Below are positions 34,489 to 43,664 of a stretch of DNA of 64,000 bases, in pieces; position 1 is the first letter of the stretch; each line of letters opens with the position of its first letter. The stretch lies in NCBI RefSeq assembly GCF_005886875.1, contig NZ_PNBY01000019.1:1-64000 (forward strand), written 5' to 3'. The translations under genes were made by a program, and so were the position numbers. The notes under the pieces were generated by a model that saw only the letters and a program-made list of their open reading frames with translations, ran no database searches and was not told the origin of the DNA. Source of the stretch: Pseudoalteromonas aurantia (GTDB lineage: Bacteria; Pseudomonadota; Gammaproteobacteria; Enterobacterales; Alteromonadaceae).

Positions 34489-34659
34489 TATATCTATATT
34501 TTGTGAATAGATGAGCAAATAGCTGAAAAGGCTCAAATGTTTTCATCGAAAAAGCTGTTTATTAGCGTCAGAAAGGTTAAAATTCATTTGACTCCACGCT
34601 AATAAATGGCTGTACAAATAATCTACCGTTCAAAGGTGGTATAGATTAAGGAACACATA

Positions 34660-37600
34660 ATGACACAAAATGAAGGTTCAGCATCGGTTATTCTTGATAA
34701 CGTCTGTAAGTTGATTCATAAGAAAGTTCATGCCGAAAAAGTGTCACTCGTTGAAACATTCGCCAAAGCCTTGTACAGCAATATGTCTAAAGAGGATTTG
34801 GCCAATCGTAACGACAGTGACCTATATGGTGCCGCTCTTAGTCTTTGGAACTCTCTAGAACAAAACACTTCGGATGATGCTGTCATTCGTGTTTTTAATC
34901 CAGAAGTCGCGAAGGATGGATGGCAATCTTCACACACGATTGTTGAGATCATAGCTAAAGACATGCCTTTCTTGGTTGATTCAGTTCGCATGGCATTAAG
35001 CCGCGAAAATATAGCATCTCACCTGTTACTCCATTGCCCTTTGAAAATAAAGCGCAGTGACAATGGGCAAATCAGCGACCTGACGAACTTAAAAACAGAA
35101 CAAGAACTTACTTCGACAAAAACCGTTTTCTTCATTGAAATTGACCGTCAAACGGATGAAGCAATCATAGCATCTTTCAAAACAGAGCTAGAGTCGGTAT
35201 TAAAAGATGTTTCGGTTGCTGTTACGGATTGGATGGCAATTCGAGAAAGGCTGGTTTCGGTCAGTAACGAGTTACCCTCAAGAGATTCAGAGTGTAGCAA
35301 AGCTGAAATTAATGAGACGGTTGAGTTTCTCGATTGGTTAGTGCGCGATAATTTTACCTTTATGGGTTATCGCCAGTATGATTTATGCCCAGTGCAAGGG
35401 GATCATGAATTAAAAGCAGTTTCGGGAACTAGTCTTGGCCTGATGAAAAACTCGTCATCAGAAGGCAGTCGTCTTTTGTCGGAATTACCAGAAGTAGCGC
35501 GTAAAGAAGCGCGTAGTAAAAATTTACTGATTTTGACTAAAACCAATTCATTATCACGTGTCCATCGGCCTGCCTATGTTGATTATGTAGGTATTAAACG
35601 ATTTGATGATAAAGGTAATGTTATTGGTGAAGATCGCTTCATTGGTTTGTTCTCATCAAGCTTCTATAATAACAGTGCAGCAGACGTGCCCGTTTTAAGG
35701 TCAAAGATTAACCGCATAATGCAAATGTGTGATTTTGCTCAAGGTACTCACGCATACAAAGCCGTTTTGAATATTCTAGAAACATATCCTCGTGATGAGC
35801 TCGTGCAGGCTCGTGAAGCAGAATTGCTTGAAGTCGCGATGGGAGTGTTACAAATTCAAGAACGCGATATGTGTCGTTTATTTGTTCGAAAAGACATATA
35901 TGGTCGTTTCTTATCGTGCATGGTGTATGTTCCTCGTGAGCGTTATAACACCGCACTTCGTCGTGAAACTCAGCAACTTTTAGCAAATGCGTTTCAGTCT
36001 TCTGAAAAGGTAGAGTTCACAACTTATTTCTCCGAGTCTACGCTTGCACGAACGCATTACACCGTGCGCGTAGCTGACAACAACATTGAATATAACGTGA
36101 AAGACATCGAAAACAACTTGGTTGAAGCCGCTCGTACGTGGGAAGACAAACTACAAGGTGCACTGCTCGAAAGCGCCGGTGAGTCTAGAGGTAATGAATT
36201 AAACCGTAAATATGCGAGTGCATTCCCACACGCTTATAAAGATCAAGTATTACCAAGTGCCGCGGTAGTCGATATTGAAAAGCTTGAGCAATTAGATGAT
36301 GAGCAAAAGCTTGAAATGCTATTTTATCGTCCACAAGAAGAAGCAAACTCACAAATTGTACGTTTAAGCTTATTCCATAAAGATGAGCCAATTCATCTTT
36401 CTGATGTTATGCCAATGCTTGAAAACTTTGGTTTACGCGTTATCGGTGAAACACCGTATGCGGTTAAAACCAATGATGGTCGAGTTAACTGGATCATGGA
36501 TTTCTCAATGTTGTTGGACAGTAAAGGTGTTGCTGATTTTGATAAAGTATCAGCACGCTTCAGAGCTGCACTAACTAACGTATGGAATAACACCTTAGAA
36601 AACGATGGTTTTAACCGCTTAGTTCTATTAGGGGGCTTAACCGGCCGAGAAGCATCTATTTTGAGAGCCTATGCAAAGTACATGCGTCAAATTGGTGTGA
36701 CATTCTCACAAACTTACATTGAAAGCACATTTGATAATTACCCAAATATTGCGGCAAAGATTGTTGAGCTGTTCACGAAAAAGTTCACTCCAGTAAAACC
36801 AGCATCAGAGAAAACACTAGATAAGCTTATTTCGGGCATTTACGAAGAGCTTGAAAATGTTGCAAACCTAGATGATGACAGAATCATTCGCTTGTATGTT
36901 GATATGATCAATGCCACTTTACGTACTAACTTTTTCCAAAAAGAAGCGAGCGGCGATAATAAGTCGTATGTCTCATTTAAGATCAAATCAAGTGGCATTC
37001 CTGATATGCCATTACCACTTCCGGCATTTGAGATCTTTGTTTATTCGCCTCGTGTTGAAGGTGTACATTTACGTGGCGGTAAAGTTGCTCGCGGTGGCCT
37101 GCGTTGGTCTGACCGTCGTGAAGATTTCCGCACTGAAGTACTCGGCTTAGTTAAAGCACAGCAAGTGAAAAATACGGTGATCGTACCTGTCGGCTCAAAA
37201 GGTGGTTTTGTATGTAAGCAACTACCAAGTGAGCGAGAAGCTTTCTTCAAAGAAGGTCAAGCTTGTTATAAAATCTTCATACGTGGTTTGTTGGATATCA
37301 CAGATAACATTATTCATGGTGATATTGTGCCACCGATTGATGTGGTTCGTCATGATGAAGATGACCCATACTTGGTGGTTGCGGCAGATAAAGGCACAGC
37401 CACATTCTCTGATATCGCTAATGGCATCGCAGATGATTATAACTTCTGGTTAGGAGATGCGTTTGCATCTGGTGGTTCAATTGGTTATGACCATAAAAAA
37501 ATGGGTATTACAGCAAAAGGTGCGTGGGAGTCTGTAAAGCGTCACTTCCGTGAAATGGGGATTGATTGTCAAACAACTGATTTCACAGCAGTAGCCATTG

Positions 37601-39498
37601 GTGACATGGCGGGCGACGTATTTGGTAATGGTATGCTCGCGTCAAAGCATATTCGTTTACAGGCTGCATTTAACCATATGCATATCTTTATTGACCCAAC
37701 GCCAGATGCGGCATCTTCCTACGTAGAACGAGATCGCTTATTTGCTTTACCACGCTCTTCTTGGGAAGACTATGATAAGTCTTTAATTTCTGCTGGTGGT
37801 GGTATTTTTTCTCGCGCAGCAAAATCTATCACGTTAACGCCAGAAATGAAGAAAATGGTTGGCACGAAAAAAGCTAGTATGACGCCAAATGAATTGATCA
37901 AAGCATTGCTTATGATGCCATCTGATCTACTTTGGAATGGGGGTATTGGTACTTACATTAAGCATACCAGCGAAACGAGTACAGATGTGGGTGATCGTGC
38001 GAATGATGCGCTACGCATAAACGGTTCTGAACTAGGTACTAAAATATTTGGTGAAGGAGGTAACTTAGGTGCTACTCAGCTTGGACGAATTGAGTTTGCA
38101 GCCAAAGGCGGCCGTATTAACACGGACTTCATCGATAATGTAGGGGGGGTTGCGTGTTCAGATAACGAAGTTAATATTAAGATTTTACTTAATGGCTTGG
38201 TTGCTGAAGGAGATTTAACGCAGAAACAGCGCGATGAGCTACTGTATTCAATGACTGACGAAGTATCTGAACTAGTACTTGCAGATTGTTACCGTCAAAC
38301 GCATACTTTATCTATTACTAAATCTAAAGGCCCGGCAACGCTGAAAGAGAAAGTGCGCTTTATTCATGCGTTAGAAAAAGACGGTAAGCTTGATCGTAAT
38401 ATTGAGTTTTTACCAACAGATGAAGAGTTAGCAGAGCGTGCAGCAGCCGGTAAAGATTTAACTCGTCCTGAGTTGTCAGTGTTAGTTTCTTACTCAAAAA
38501 TGGTGCTTAAAGAGTCTTTGGTTGTTGATGAAGTATCGGAAAATCCGTACTATCGTCAATTACTAGTTACTTCGTTCCCAGTTCCACTTCGTGATAAATT
38601 TAATGCTGCAATGGATAATCATCCACTACGCAAAGAAATTATTGCCACTAAGTTAGCGAACAATATCGTCAATGATATGGGCCTAAACTTTATGGTACGC
38701 ATGAATGAAGAGACAGGTGCCACAGACAGTGAAATCGCACTGTGTTACTCAATTGCAAGTGCTATTTTTGAAATGAGTGATACTTGGTCGTCCATTGCTG
38801 CACTAGATAATAAAATCCCTGCTTCAGTACAAACAGAGATGCTATACCAGTTACGTAGAACGGTTCGTAGAGCAACACGTTGGTTCTTACGCCATCGAAA
38901 TAAAGCGATGACGATTGAACAAACTATTGAGTTCTTCACTCCAACATTCAAAGATGTCAGTGCAAACTTAAATAGTTACATGATTGAAGAAGAGAAAGAG
39001 ACTATTTCAGCGAAAGCGTCTGACTTAGAAGCGCAAGGCGTACCTGCTGAGATAGCATTACGTATTGTGTCTTTGTCTAGCTTGTTCTCAGTGATGGATC
39101 TTGCAGAAGTTGCCGATAACTCGAAACGTAAGATTGACGTAGTATCAAATACTTACTTTAAACTTGGTTCGAGTATGGGACTTCATTGGTTCTTAGATCA
39201 AATTACCGCTCAGCCAGTAGCGAACCATTGGCAAGCGCTTGCACGTGCTTCATATCGTGAAGAACTTGATTGGCAGCAACGTTCGCTATCAGAAGTTGTG
39301 CTAAATAGCTTCGAAGGTGATGAGCATGATGTAAATGCACTAGTTGAGCAGTGGATGAACAGTCAGTCATCGTTGTTACACCGTTGGCAACAAATGCTAT
39401 TAGAGTTTAAGACTTCGCAAAGTCATGATTTTGCTAAGTTCTCGGTTGCATTACGTGAATTGATGTTACTCAGTCATAACTGTGATACTTCCAAATAA
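34660..39498 (+). CDS. gdhB: NAD-specific glutamate dehydrogenase, large (GDH-1600) type
   Basis: 1612 residues, the usual size for the giant bacterial NAD-GDH family (PF05088). The catalytic core is near 790-850: LRGGKVARGGLRWSDRREDF and VKNTVIVPVGSKGGF. The nucleotide-binding part follows with TAVAIGDMAGDVFGNG and KIFGEGGNLGATQLGRIEFA. The N-terminal 700 residues contain ACT-like regulatory regions. It oxidises glutamate to 2-oxoglutarate and ammonia, feeding carbon into the TCA cycle whose genes lie at the right end of the window. AAGGA lies ahead of the ATG; a strong terminator ends it. Monocistronic. Confidence 0.96.
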   Translation: MTQNEGSASVILDNVCKLIHKKVHAEKVSLVETFAKALYSNMSKEDLANRNDSDLYGAALSLWNSLEQNTSDDAVIRVFNPEVAKDGWQSSHTIVEIIAKDMPFLVDSVRMALSRENIASHLLLHCPLKIKRSDNGQISDLTNLKTEQELTSTKTVFFIEIDRQTDEAIIASFKTELESVLKDVSVAVTDWMAIRERLVSVSNELPSRDSECSKAEINETVEFLDWLVRDNFTFMGYRQYDLCPVQGDHELKAVSGTSLGLMKNSSSEGSRLLSELPEVARKEARSKNLLILTKTNSLSRVHRPAYVDYVGIKRFDDKGNVIGEDRFIGLFSSSFYNNSAADVPVLRSKINRIMQMCDFAQGTHAYKAVLNILETYPRDELVQAREAELLEVAMGVLQIQERDMCRLFVRKDIYGRFLSCMVYVPRERYNTALRRETQQLLANAFQSSEKVEFTTYFSESTLARTHYTVRVADNNIEYNVKDIENNLVEAARTWEDKLQGALLESAGESRGNELNRKYASAFPHAYKDQVLPSAAVVDIEKLEQLDDEQKLEMLFYRPQEEANSQIVRLSLFHKDEPIHLSDVMPMLENFGLRVIGETPYAVKTNDGRVNWIMDFSMLLDSKGVADFDKVSARFRAALTNVWNNTLENDGFNRLVLLGGLTGREASILRAYAKYMRQIGVTFSQTYIESTFDNYPNIAAKIVELFTKKFTPVKPASEKTLDKLISGIYEELENVANLDDDRIIRLYVDMINATLRTNFFQKEASGDNKSYVSFKIKSSGIPDMPLPLPAFEIFVYSPRVEGVHLRGGKVARGGLRWSDRREDFRTEVLGLVKAQQVKNTVIVPVGSKGGFVCKQLPSEREAFFKEGQACYKIFIRGLLDITDNIIHGDIVPPIDVVRHDEDDPYLVVAADKGTATFSDIANGIADDYNFWLGDAFASGGSIGYDHKKMGITAKGAWESVKRHFREMGIDCQTTDFTAVAIGDMAGDVFGNGMLASKHIRLQAAFNHMHIFIDPTPDAASSYVERDRLFALPRSSWEDYDKSLISAGGGIFSRAAKSITLTPEMKKMVGTKKASMTPNELIKALLMMPSDLLWNGGIGTYIKHTSETSTDVGDRANDALRINGSELGTKIFGEGGNLGATQLGRIEFAAKGGRINTDFIDNVGGVACSDNEVNIKILLNGLVAEGDLTQKQRDELLYSMTDEVSELVLADCYRQTHTLSITKSKGPATLKEKVRFIHALEKDGKLDRNIEFLPTDEELAERAAAGKDLTRPELSVLVSYSKMVLKESLVVDEVSENPYYRQLLVTSFPVPLRDKFNAAMDNHPLRKEIIATKLANNIVNDMGLNFMVRMNEETGATDSEIALCYSIASAIFEMSDTWSSIAALDNKIPASVQTEMLYQLRRTVRRATRWFLRHRNKAMTIEQTIEFFTPTFKDVSANLNSYMIEEEKETISAKASDLEAQGVPAEIALRIVSLSSLFSVMDLAEVADNSKRKIDVVSNTYFKLGSSMGLHWFLDQITAQPVANHWQALARASYREELDWQQRSLSEVVLNSFEGDEHDVNALVEQWMNSQSSLLHRWQQMLLEFKTSQSHDFAKFSVALRELMLLSHNCDTSK

Positions 39499-39511
39499 AT
39501 TATAATTCGTT

Positions 39512-39544
39512 AAAATACCCCGGCCTTGCTGGGGTATTTTTTTA
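39512..39544 (+). terminator. Intrinsic terminator after gdhB
   Basis: AAAATACCCC (39512-39521), 9-base loop, GGGGTATTTT (39531-39540) and further Ts: a perfect 10-bp stem. Confidence 0.9.
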
Positions 39545-39596
39545 TCTGCTGCTTATGCGGCGGATTTGTGTTACTTAGGATCTTTTAGGAGTTTTC

Positions 39597-40607
39597 ATGT
39601 TTTACGATATTGCACGACGCTATATGTTTAGCCGCGATGCTGAATGGGCCCACGACTTTGCATTAAATAACTTACGTCGTTTTGCAAATACACCACTGAG
39701 TGCTGCGTGGTCTCAAACAGTGGCTGAAAAGCCAGTGAACTTCTTAGGACTTGATTTTAAAAACCCAGTTGGATTGGCAGCAGGGTTAGATAAAAACGCA
39801 GAGTGCATAGATGCATTTGGACAAATGGGCTTTGGTTTTCTTGAAGTTGGTACGGTGACGCCAAGGCCCCAACCTGGAAACGACAAGCCACGTATTTTTA
39901 GGCTTCCTGATGCACATGCGGTTATTAATCGTATGGGATTTAATAATAAAGGCGTCGATAATTTAGTTAATAATGTAAAAGCGGCAAAGTACTCTGGGAT
40001 CTTAGGGATCAATATAGGAAAAAATAAAGATACGCCGAATGAGCAGGGTAAAGATGATTACATCCATTGTATGCGTAAAGTATTCGAACATGCGTCATAT
40101 ATTACGGTAAACATCTCATCGCCTAACACGCCAGGGTTACGTGACCTTCAATACGGAGATGCACTCGATGATTTGCTTGAAAGCTTGAAGAGTGAGCAAA
40201 TGGATTTAATTACAAAGCACAATAAATCAGTGCCTATGCTTGTTAAAATAGCGCCTGATATTGATTCGGTACAAGTTTCTCAAATAGCTGAATCACTTAC
40301 AAAAAATCGTATCGATGGCGTGATCGCCACCAATACGACACTAGAGCGCACTGCGGTTCAAGGTATGCAGTATGCCGAAGAAGCCGGTGGGTTATCGGGT
40401 CGTCCAGTACGAGAAAAGTCGACGTTTGTTGTTGATGAGTTGAGACGTATTACCGACGGTAAATTACCAATAATTGGCGTTGGTGGCATTGATTCAGCAG
40501 AATCTGCTAAAGAGAAATTTTCTGCTGGGGCAGACTTAGTACAGGTATATACGGGCTTTATATATGAAGGTCCAGGCCTGGTAAAAAGGATCGTTGACGG
40601 GTTATAA
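39597..40607 (+). CDS. pyrD: Dihydroorotate dehydrogenase (quinone), class 2
   Basis: 336 residues, same length as E. coli PyrD. The N-terminal amphipathic helix for membrane docking ([20 protein letters not shown]) marks class 2. FMN and substrate residues are in [22 protein letters not shown] and [14 protein letters not shown] (catalytic Ser), with [16 protein letters not shown] near the end. It oxidises dihydroorotate to orotate and passes electrons to the quinone pool. GGAG-like SD ahead of ATG 39597. It is followed by zapC and rlmL as in enterobacteria, except that ycbX is missing between them. Confidence 0.97.
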   Translation: MFYDIARRYMFSRDAEWAHDFALNNLRRFANTPLSAAWSQTVAEKPVNFLGLDFKNPVGLAAGLDKNAECIDAFGQMGFGFLEVGTVTPRPQPGNDKPRIFRLPDAHAVINRMGFNNKGVDNLVNNVKAAKYSGILGINIGKNKDTPNEQGKDDYIHCMRKVFEHASYITVNISSPNTPGLRDLQYGDALDDLLESLKSEQMDLITKHNKSVPMLVKIAPDIDSVQVSQIAESLTKNRIDGVIATNTTLERTAVQGMQYAEEAGGLSGRPVREKSTFVVDELRRITDGKLPIIGVGGIDSAESAKEKFSAGADLVQVYTGFIYEGPGLVKRIVDGL

Positions 40608-40732
40608 GGATCGGTTATATAACAAAACGATCCTAAACAAATTGTTATTATAAAAAATTTCACAGTTTGGTTTTTTTAGTTATACTCCCATCTACTATTA
40701 AATAATCATAAATAGTTGGTGGGAGTAGTGTT

Positions 40733-41260
40733 GTGCAAGCATCTAAAGAATGGCAATGGCTGTTATGTAGCCAAAGAAATCGCTTGCTCGTAGACTTAGG
40801 TGAAGACCTCAGTTTATGTACCCCATTCAGACAGCGTCAGCTGACTCAAGATATTGTTCATAGCCCAAATTTCAGCCTAAATGAAGCCGGCTATTATCAA
40901 AATGTGTTTGCCTACCTATGCAAATTTGCTGTGTGGAGTGAAGCGCAATGTTGTCAAATTGCACTGAATGCAACCGCTGCAAAGTTTTATTTATTGCCAG
41001 TACAAGCAAAGAGTTGGTTTTTTCATTCTTATCAAGGGGGTGAAGCATGTACCGAGGCGATTATTAGCTTACATTCGAAAACTCAAACGGGTGAATTTTT
41101 TATCGTTGAGTATTGTGAAGAATCGTCACTTTGCATTAATTTGACCGCGAACTTCAAACTTGATGAGCATTTAGAGCTTGAGCAATTTCAAGCTATCAAA
41201 GTGTTAAACGATAGGATCCATCCGCTAGCGTTTACCGATAAAATTATTAAATCAGCGTAA
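40733..41260 (+). CDS. zapC: Cell division protein ZapC
   Basis: 175 residues from a GTG start (40733) with GGGAG 7 bases before. The N-terminus WQWLLCSQRNRLLVDLGEDL and the block TPFRQRQLTQDIVHSPNFSL, followed by EAGYYQNVFAYL, match ZapC (YcbW). ZapC binds FtsZ and promotes its bundling at the Z-ring in the cytoplasm. The pyrD-zapC-rlmL order supports the call. It is moderately diverged from E. coli and has no obvious fusion or truncation. Confidence 0.88.
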   Translation: MQASKEWQWLLCSQRNRLLVDLGEDLSLCTPFRQRQLTQDIVHSPNFSLNEAGYYQNVFAYLCKFAVWSEAQCCQIALNATAAKFYLLPVQAKSWFFHSYQGGEACTEAIISLHSKTQTGEFFIVEYCEESSLCINLTANFKLDEHLELEQFQAIKVLNDRIHPLAFTDKIIKSA

Positions 41261-41328
41261 TCCTGTTACTCCTCCTCACGTTAACCTATGTTATACTCGC
41301 TTCCAATTGAATACATAGGGTTAGCACA

Positions 41329-43440
41329 TTGCAATTTATCGCACTTACATCTATCGGCATAGAGCACTTATTAGCTGAAGAATTAGAACAAGCAGGCGTG
41401 ACACTGGGTAAACAAAGTGTCGGCTCGGTCCGATTTGAAACGGATAATAGCACCGCGCAAAGAATTTGTATGATGACGCGCTTTGCCACTCGGATAATGC
41501 TTTTAATCGATGAAAGTGAAGAGATATCTGATAAAGATGCGCTCTATAAATTTGCACGCTTTCAAGCTTGGCAAGATTGGTTTGGACCAACGCAAACATT
41601 TGCGATTGAGTTTAATGGTACAAACACTGAGTTGAAGAACACACAATTTTCAGGCTTAGTCATTAAAGATGGTGTTGTAGACTATTTTAATGACTTATAT
41701 GAACAACGACCAAATGTTGATAAATCTGAGCCTAATATCCGTATTATAGCGAAACTTAATCGCGATAAATGCGCATTATATATTGATTATTCTGGACCTC
41801 GTTTATCTGATCGAGGTTATAGAACTAAACAGGGCAAAGCGCCTATTCGTGAACACTTAGCTGCGGCATTAGTTAAGCGTAGTGGTTGGTTAGATGATAT
41901 TACGCAACCTTTATTTGATCCATGTTGTGGTTCGGGTACGTTGCTGATTGAAGCGGCGGGTATGGCAAATAACGCGCCAACGAATACTGAACGCGAATTT
42001 GCGTTTAAACGTTTACCAAGCTTTCGAAAAGCGAAGTTTGATATAGTCAAAGCTGAACTTAAAGAACAGCAGCAAGATAATAACTTATGGCTAATTGGCT
42101 CAGATATTGACAGTAAACTCGTTGAAGTGGCCGCGCAAAATGCGGATCGTGCTGGTGTTAGTAACACGATTAAGTTTAAGCAAGGTGACGCGAATCAATT
42201 GAAAAGCATTGCCAAACGTGCAGGTGTTGTGATCAGTAATTTACCTTATGGTGAACGTATTGGTTCAATGGCTGAGTTAGTCAATTTACACCGTAATATG
42301 GGTGTAGCATTTAAAAAATACTTTCCTAACTGGAAGCTGGCTTTATTAGGAACAGACGATAGTTTGTTTAAACTATTGAAATTGTCGCGAGAAAAACGTT
42401 ATAAATTTAAGAATGGTCCATTAGATGCTGAGTTTAATTTATATGAATTAAATGAGCGCCAACTGAATCAAAATGAACGTGCGACAGGACTGAATTATGA
42501 AGGCTCAAGTGCGTTCGCAAACCGAGTAAAAAAGAATAAGCAAGCATTAAAGTCTTGGCTTAAAAAAGAGCAGGTATCAGCTTATCGCGTTTATGACGCA
42601 GATATCCCTGAATACAACGTGGCTGTAGATGTATACAATGATTGTGCAGTGATTTTTGAGTACGCTGCGCCAAAAGAAATTGAAGATGATGTAGCGCAAA
42701 AACGTTTACAAGATGTGATCACACTTACGGCACAGCAACTCAATATTGAACCTGAGAATATTGCCGTAAAAGTGAGAAAACGCCAAAAAGGTGAAGCTCA
42801 ATATACGTCAATGGATAAGCAGAATCGCTTTGAGATCGTTGAAGAATTCGGCGCTAAGTTTAAAGTAAACTTGTTTGATTACCTTGATACGGGATTATTT
42901 TTGGATCACCGCTTAGCACGTCGTTTTATTCAAGAAAATGCTAATGGTAAACGTGTGCTTAACTTATTTGCATACACCGGCTCTGTGTCGGTTCATGCTG
43001 CTTTGGGTGGTGCTAAAGCGGTCACAACTGTTGATATGTCAAAAACGTATTTAAAATGGGCAGAAGAAAACTTTGCACTTAATGAGTTGAAAAATACTCG
43101 TTTTAGGTTTGAACAGGCTGATTGTTTGAAATGGTTGGAGCATGCTCAAGGGCAATATGATCTGATCTTCTTAGATCCACCTACATTTTCTAATTCAAAG
43201 AGAATGAAAGAAGCATTTGACGTACAGCGTGACCATATCCAGTTATTAACTTGGATAAAAAATATATTGAGTCCCAATGGCACACTTGTTTTCTCTAATA
43301 ATAAACGTGGCTTTAAAATGGATGAAGTTGCACTGATTGGATTAGGACTTAGAGCTGAAAATATTTCAGAAAAAACACTCTCACCAGATTTTAAGCGTAA
43401 CAAACAAATTCACAATAGCTGGTTAATCACACATGGCTAG
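41329..43440 (+). CDS. rlmL: 23S rRNA methyltransferase RlmKL (m2G2445, m7G2069)
   Basis: 703 residues from a TTG start (41329, AGGG 9 bases before), equal to the E. coli fused enzyme. The N-terminal half has THUMP (about 45-155) and the RlmL methyltransferase with FDPCCGSGTLLIEAA and the catalytic SNLPYGER. The C-terminal RlmK half has LFLDHRLARR, LNLFAYTGSVSVHAA and FLDPPTFSNS. It makes two modifications near the peptidyl-transferase centre of 23S rRNA. The next gene starts 8 bases inside its end. Confidence 0.97.
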   Translation: MQFIALTSIGIEHLLAEELEQAGVTLGKQSVGSVRFETDNSTAQRICMMTRFATRIMLLIDESEEISDKDALYKFARFQAWQDWFGPTQTFAIEFNGTNTELKNTQFSGLVIKDGVVDYFNDLYEQRPNVDKSEPNIRIIAKLNRDKCALYIDYSGPRLSDRGYRTKQGKAPIREHLAAALVKRSGWLDDITQPLFDPCCGSGTLLIEAAGMANNAPTNTEREFAFKRLPSFRKAKFDIVKAELKEQQQDNNLWLIGSDIDSKLVEVAAQNADRAGVSNTIKFKQGDANQLKSIAKRAGVVISNLPYGERIGSMAELVNLHRNMGVAFKKYFPNWKLALLGTDDSLFKLLKLSREKRYKFKNGPLDAEFNLYELNERQLNQNERATGLNYEGSSAFANRVKKNKQALKSWLKKEQVSAYRVYDADIPEYNVAVDVYNDCAVIFEYAAPKEIEDDVAQKRLQDVITLTAQQLNIEPENIAVKVRKRQKGEAQYTSMDKQNRFEIVEEFGAKFKVNLFDYLDTGLFLDHRLARRFIQENANGKRVLNLFAYTGSVSVHAALGGAKAVTTVDMSKTYLKWAEENFALNELKNTRFRFEQADCLKWLEHAQGQYDLIFLDPPTFSNSKRMKEAFDVQRDHIQLLTWIKNILSPNGTLVFSNNKRGFKMDEVALIGLGLRAENISEKTLSPDFKRNKQIHNSWLITHG

Positions 43441-43663
43441 GTTTGTTTTATACCATACCGATGGTTGTCACCTTTGTGAGCAAGCTTATTCGCTTGCTCT
43501 ACAAACTTTATCTGCCAGTGATATTGAACAAGTTGATATTACGAGCAATGAAGCTTTGATGCAAAGTTATCAAGCAACTATTCCGGTATTCGAGCGCAAA
43601 AGCGATCATGTAAAGTTATCATGGCCTTTTGAACTATCTCAAATTCAACAACTCGTAGAATAA
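43433..43663 (+). CDS. Glutaredoxin-like small protein (DUF836)
   Basis: 76 residues. The beta-alpha start ends in the CxxC site CHLC (residues 12-15), and TIPVF supplies the cis-Pro of a thioredoxin fold. This matches the short glutaredoxin-like family (DUF836) often found beside uup. It probably works as a cytoplasmic thiol-disulfide protein; no partner is known. It overlaps rlmL by 8 bases and ends one base before uup, so the three are translated together. Confidence 0.88.
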   Translation: MARFVLYHTDGCHLCEQAYSLALQTLSASDIEQVDITSNEALMQSYQATIPVFERKSDHVKLSWPFELSQIQQLVE

Positions 43664-43664
43664 T

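Noticed and set aside
40607..40634. AGGATCG/CGATCCT pairing after pyrD as a terminator
   Set aside because: Seven-base stem with a 14-base loop and no T-run; too weak to call.
41817..42167. Antisense ORF of 116 codons inside rlmL
   Set aside because: Shadow of the RlmL methyltransferase region; composition follows the complementary codons.
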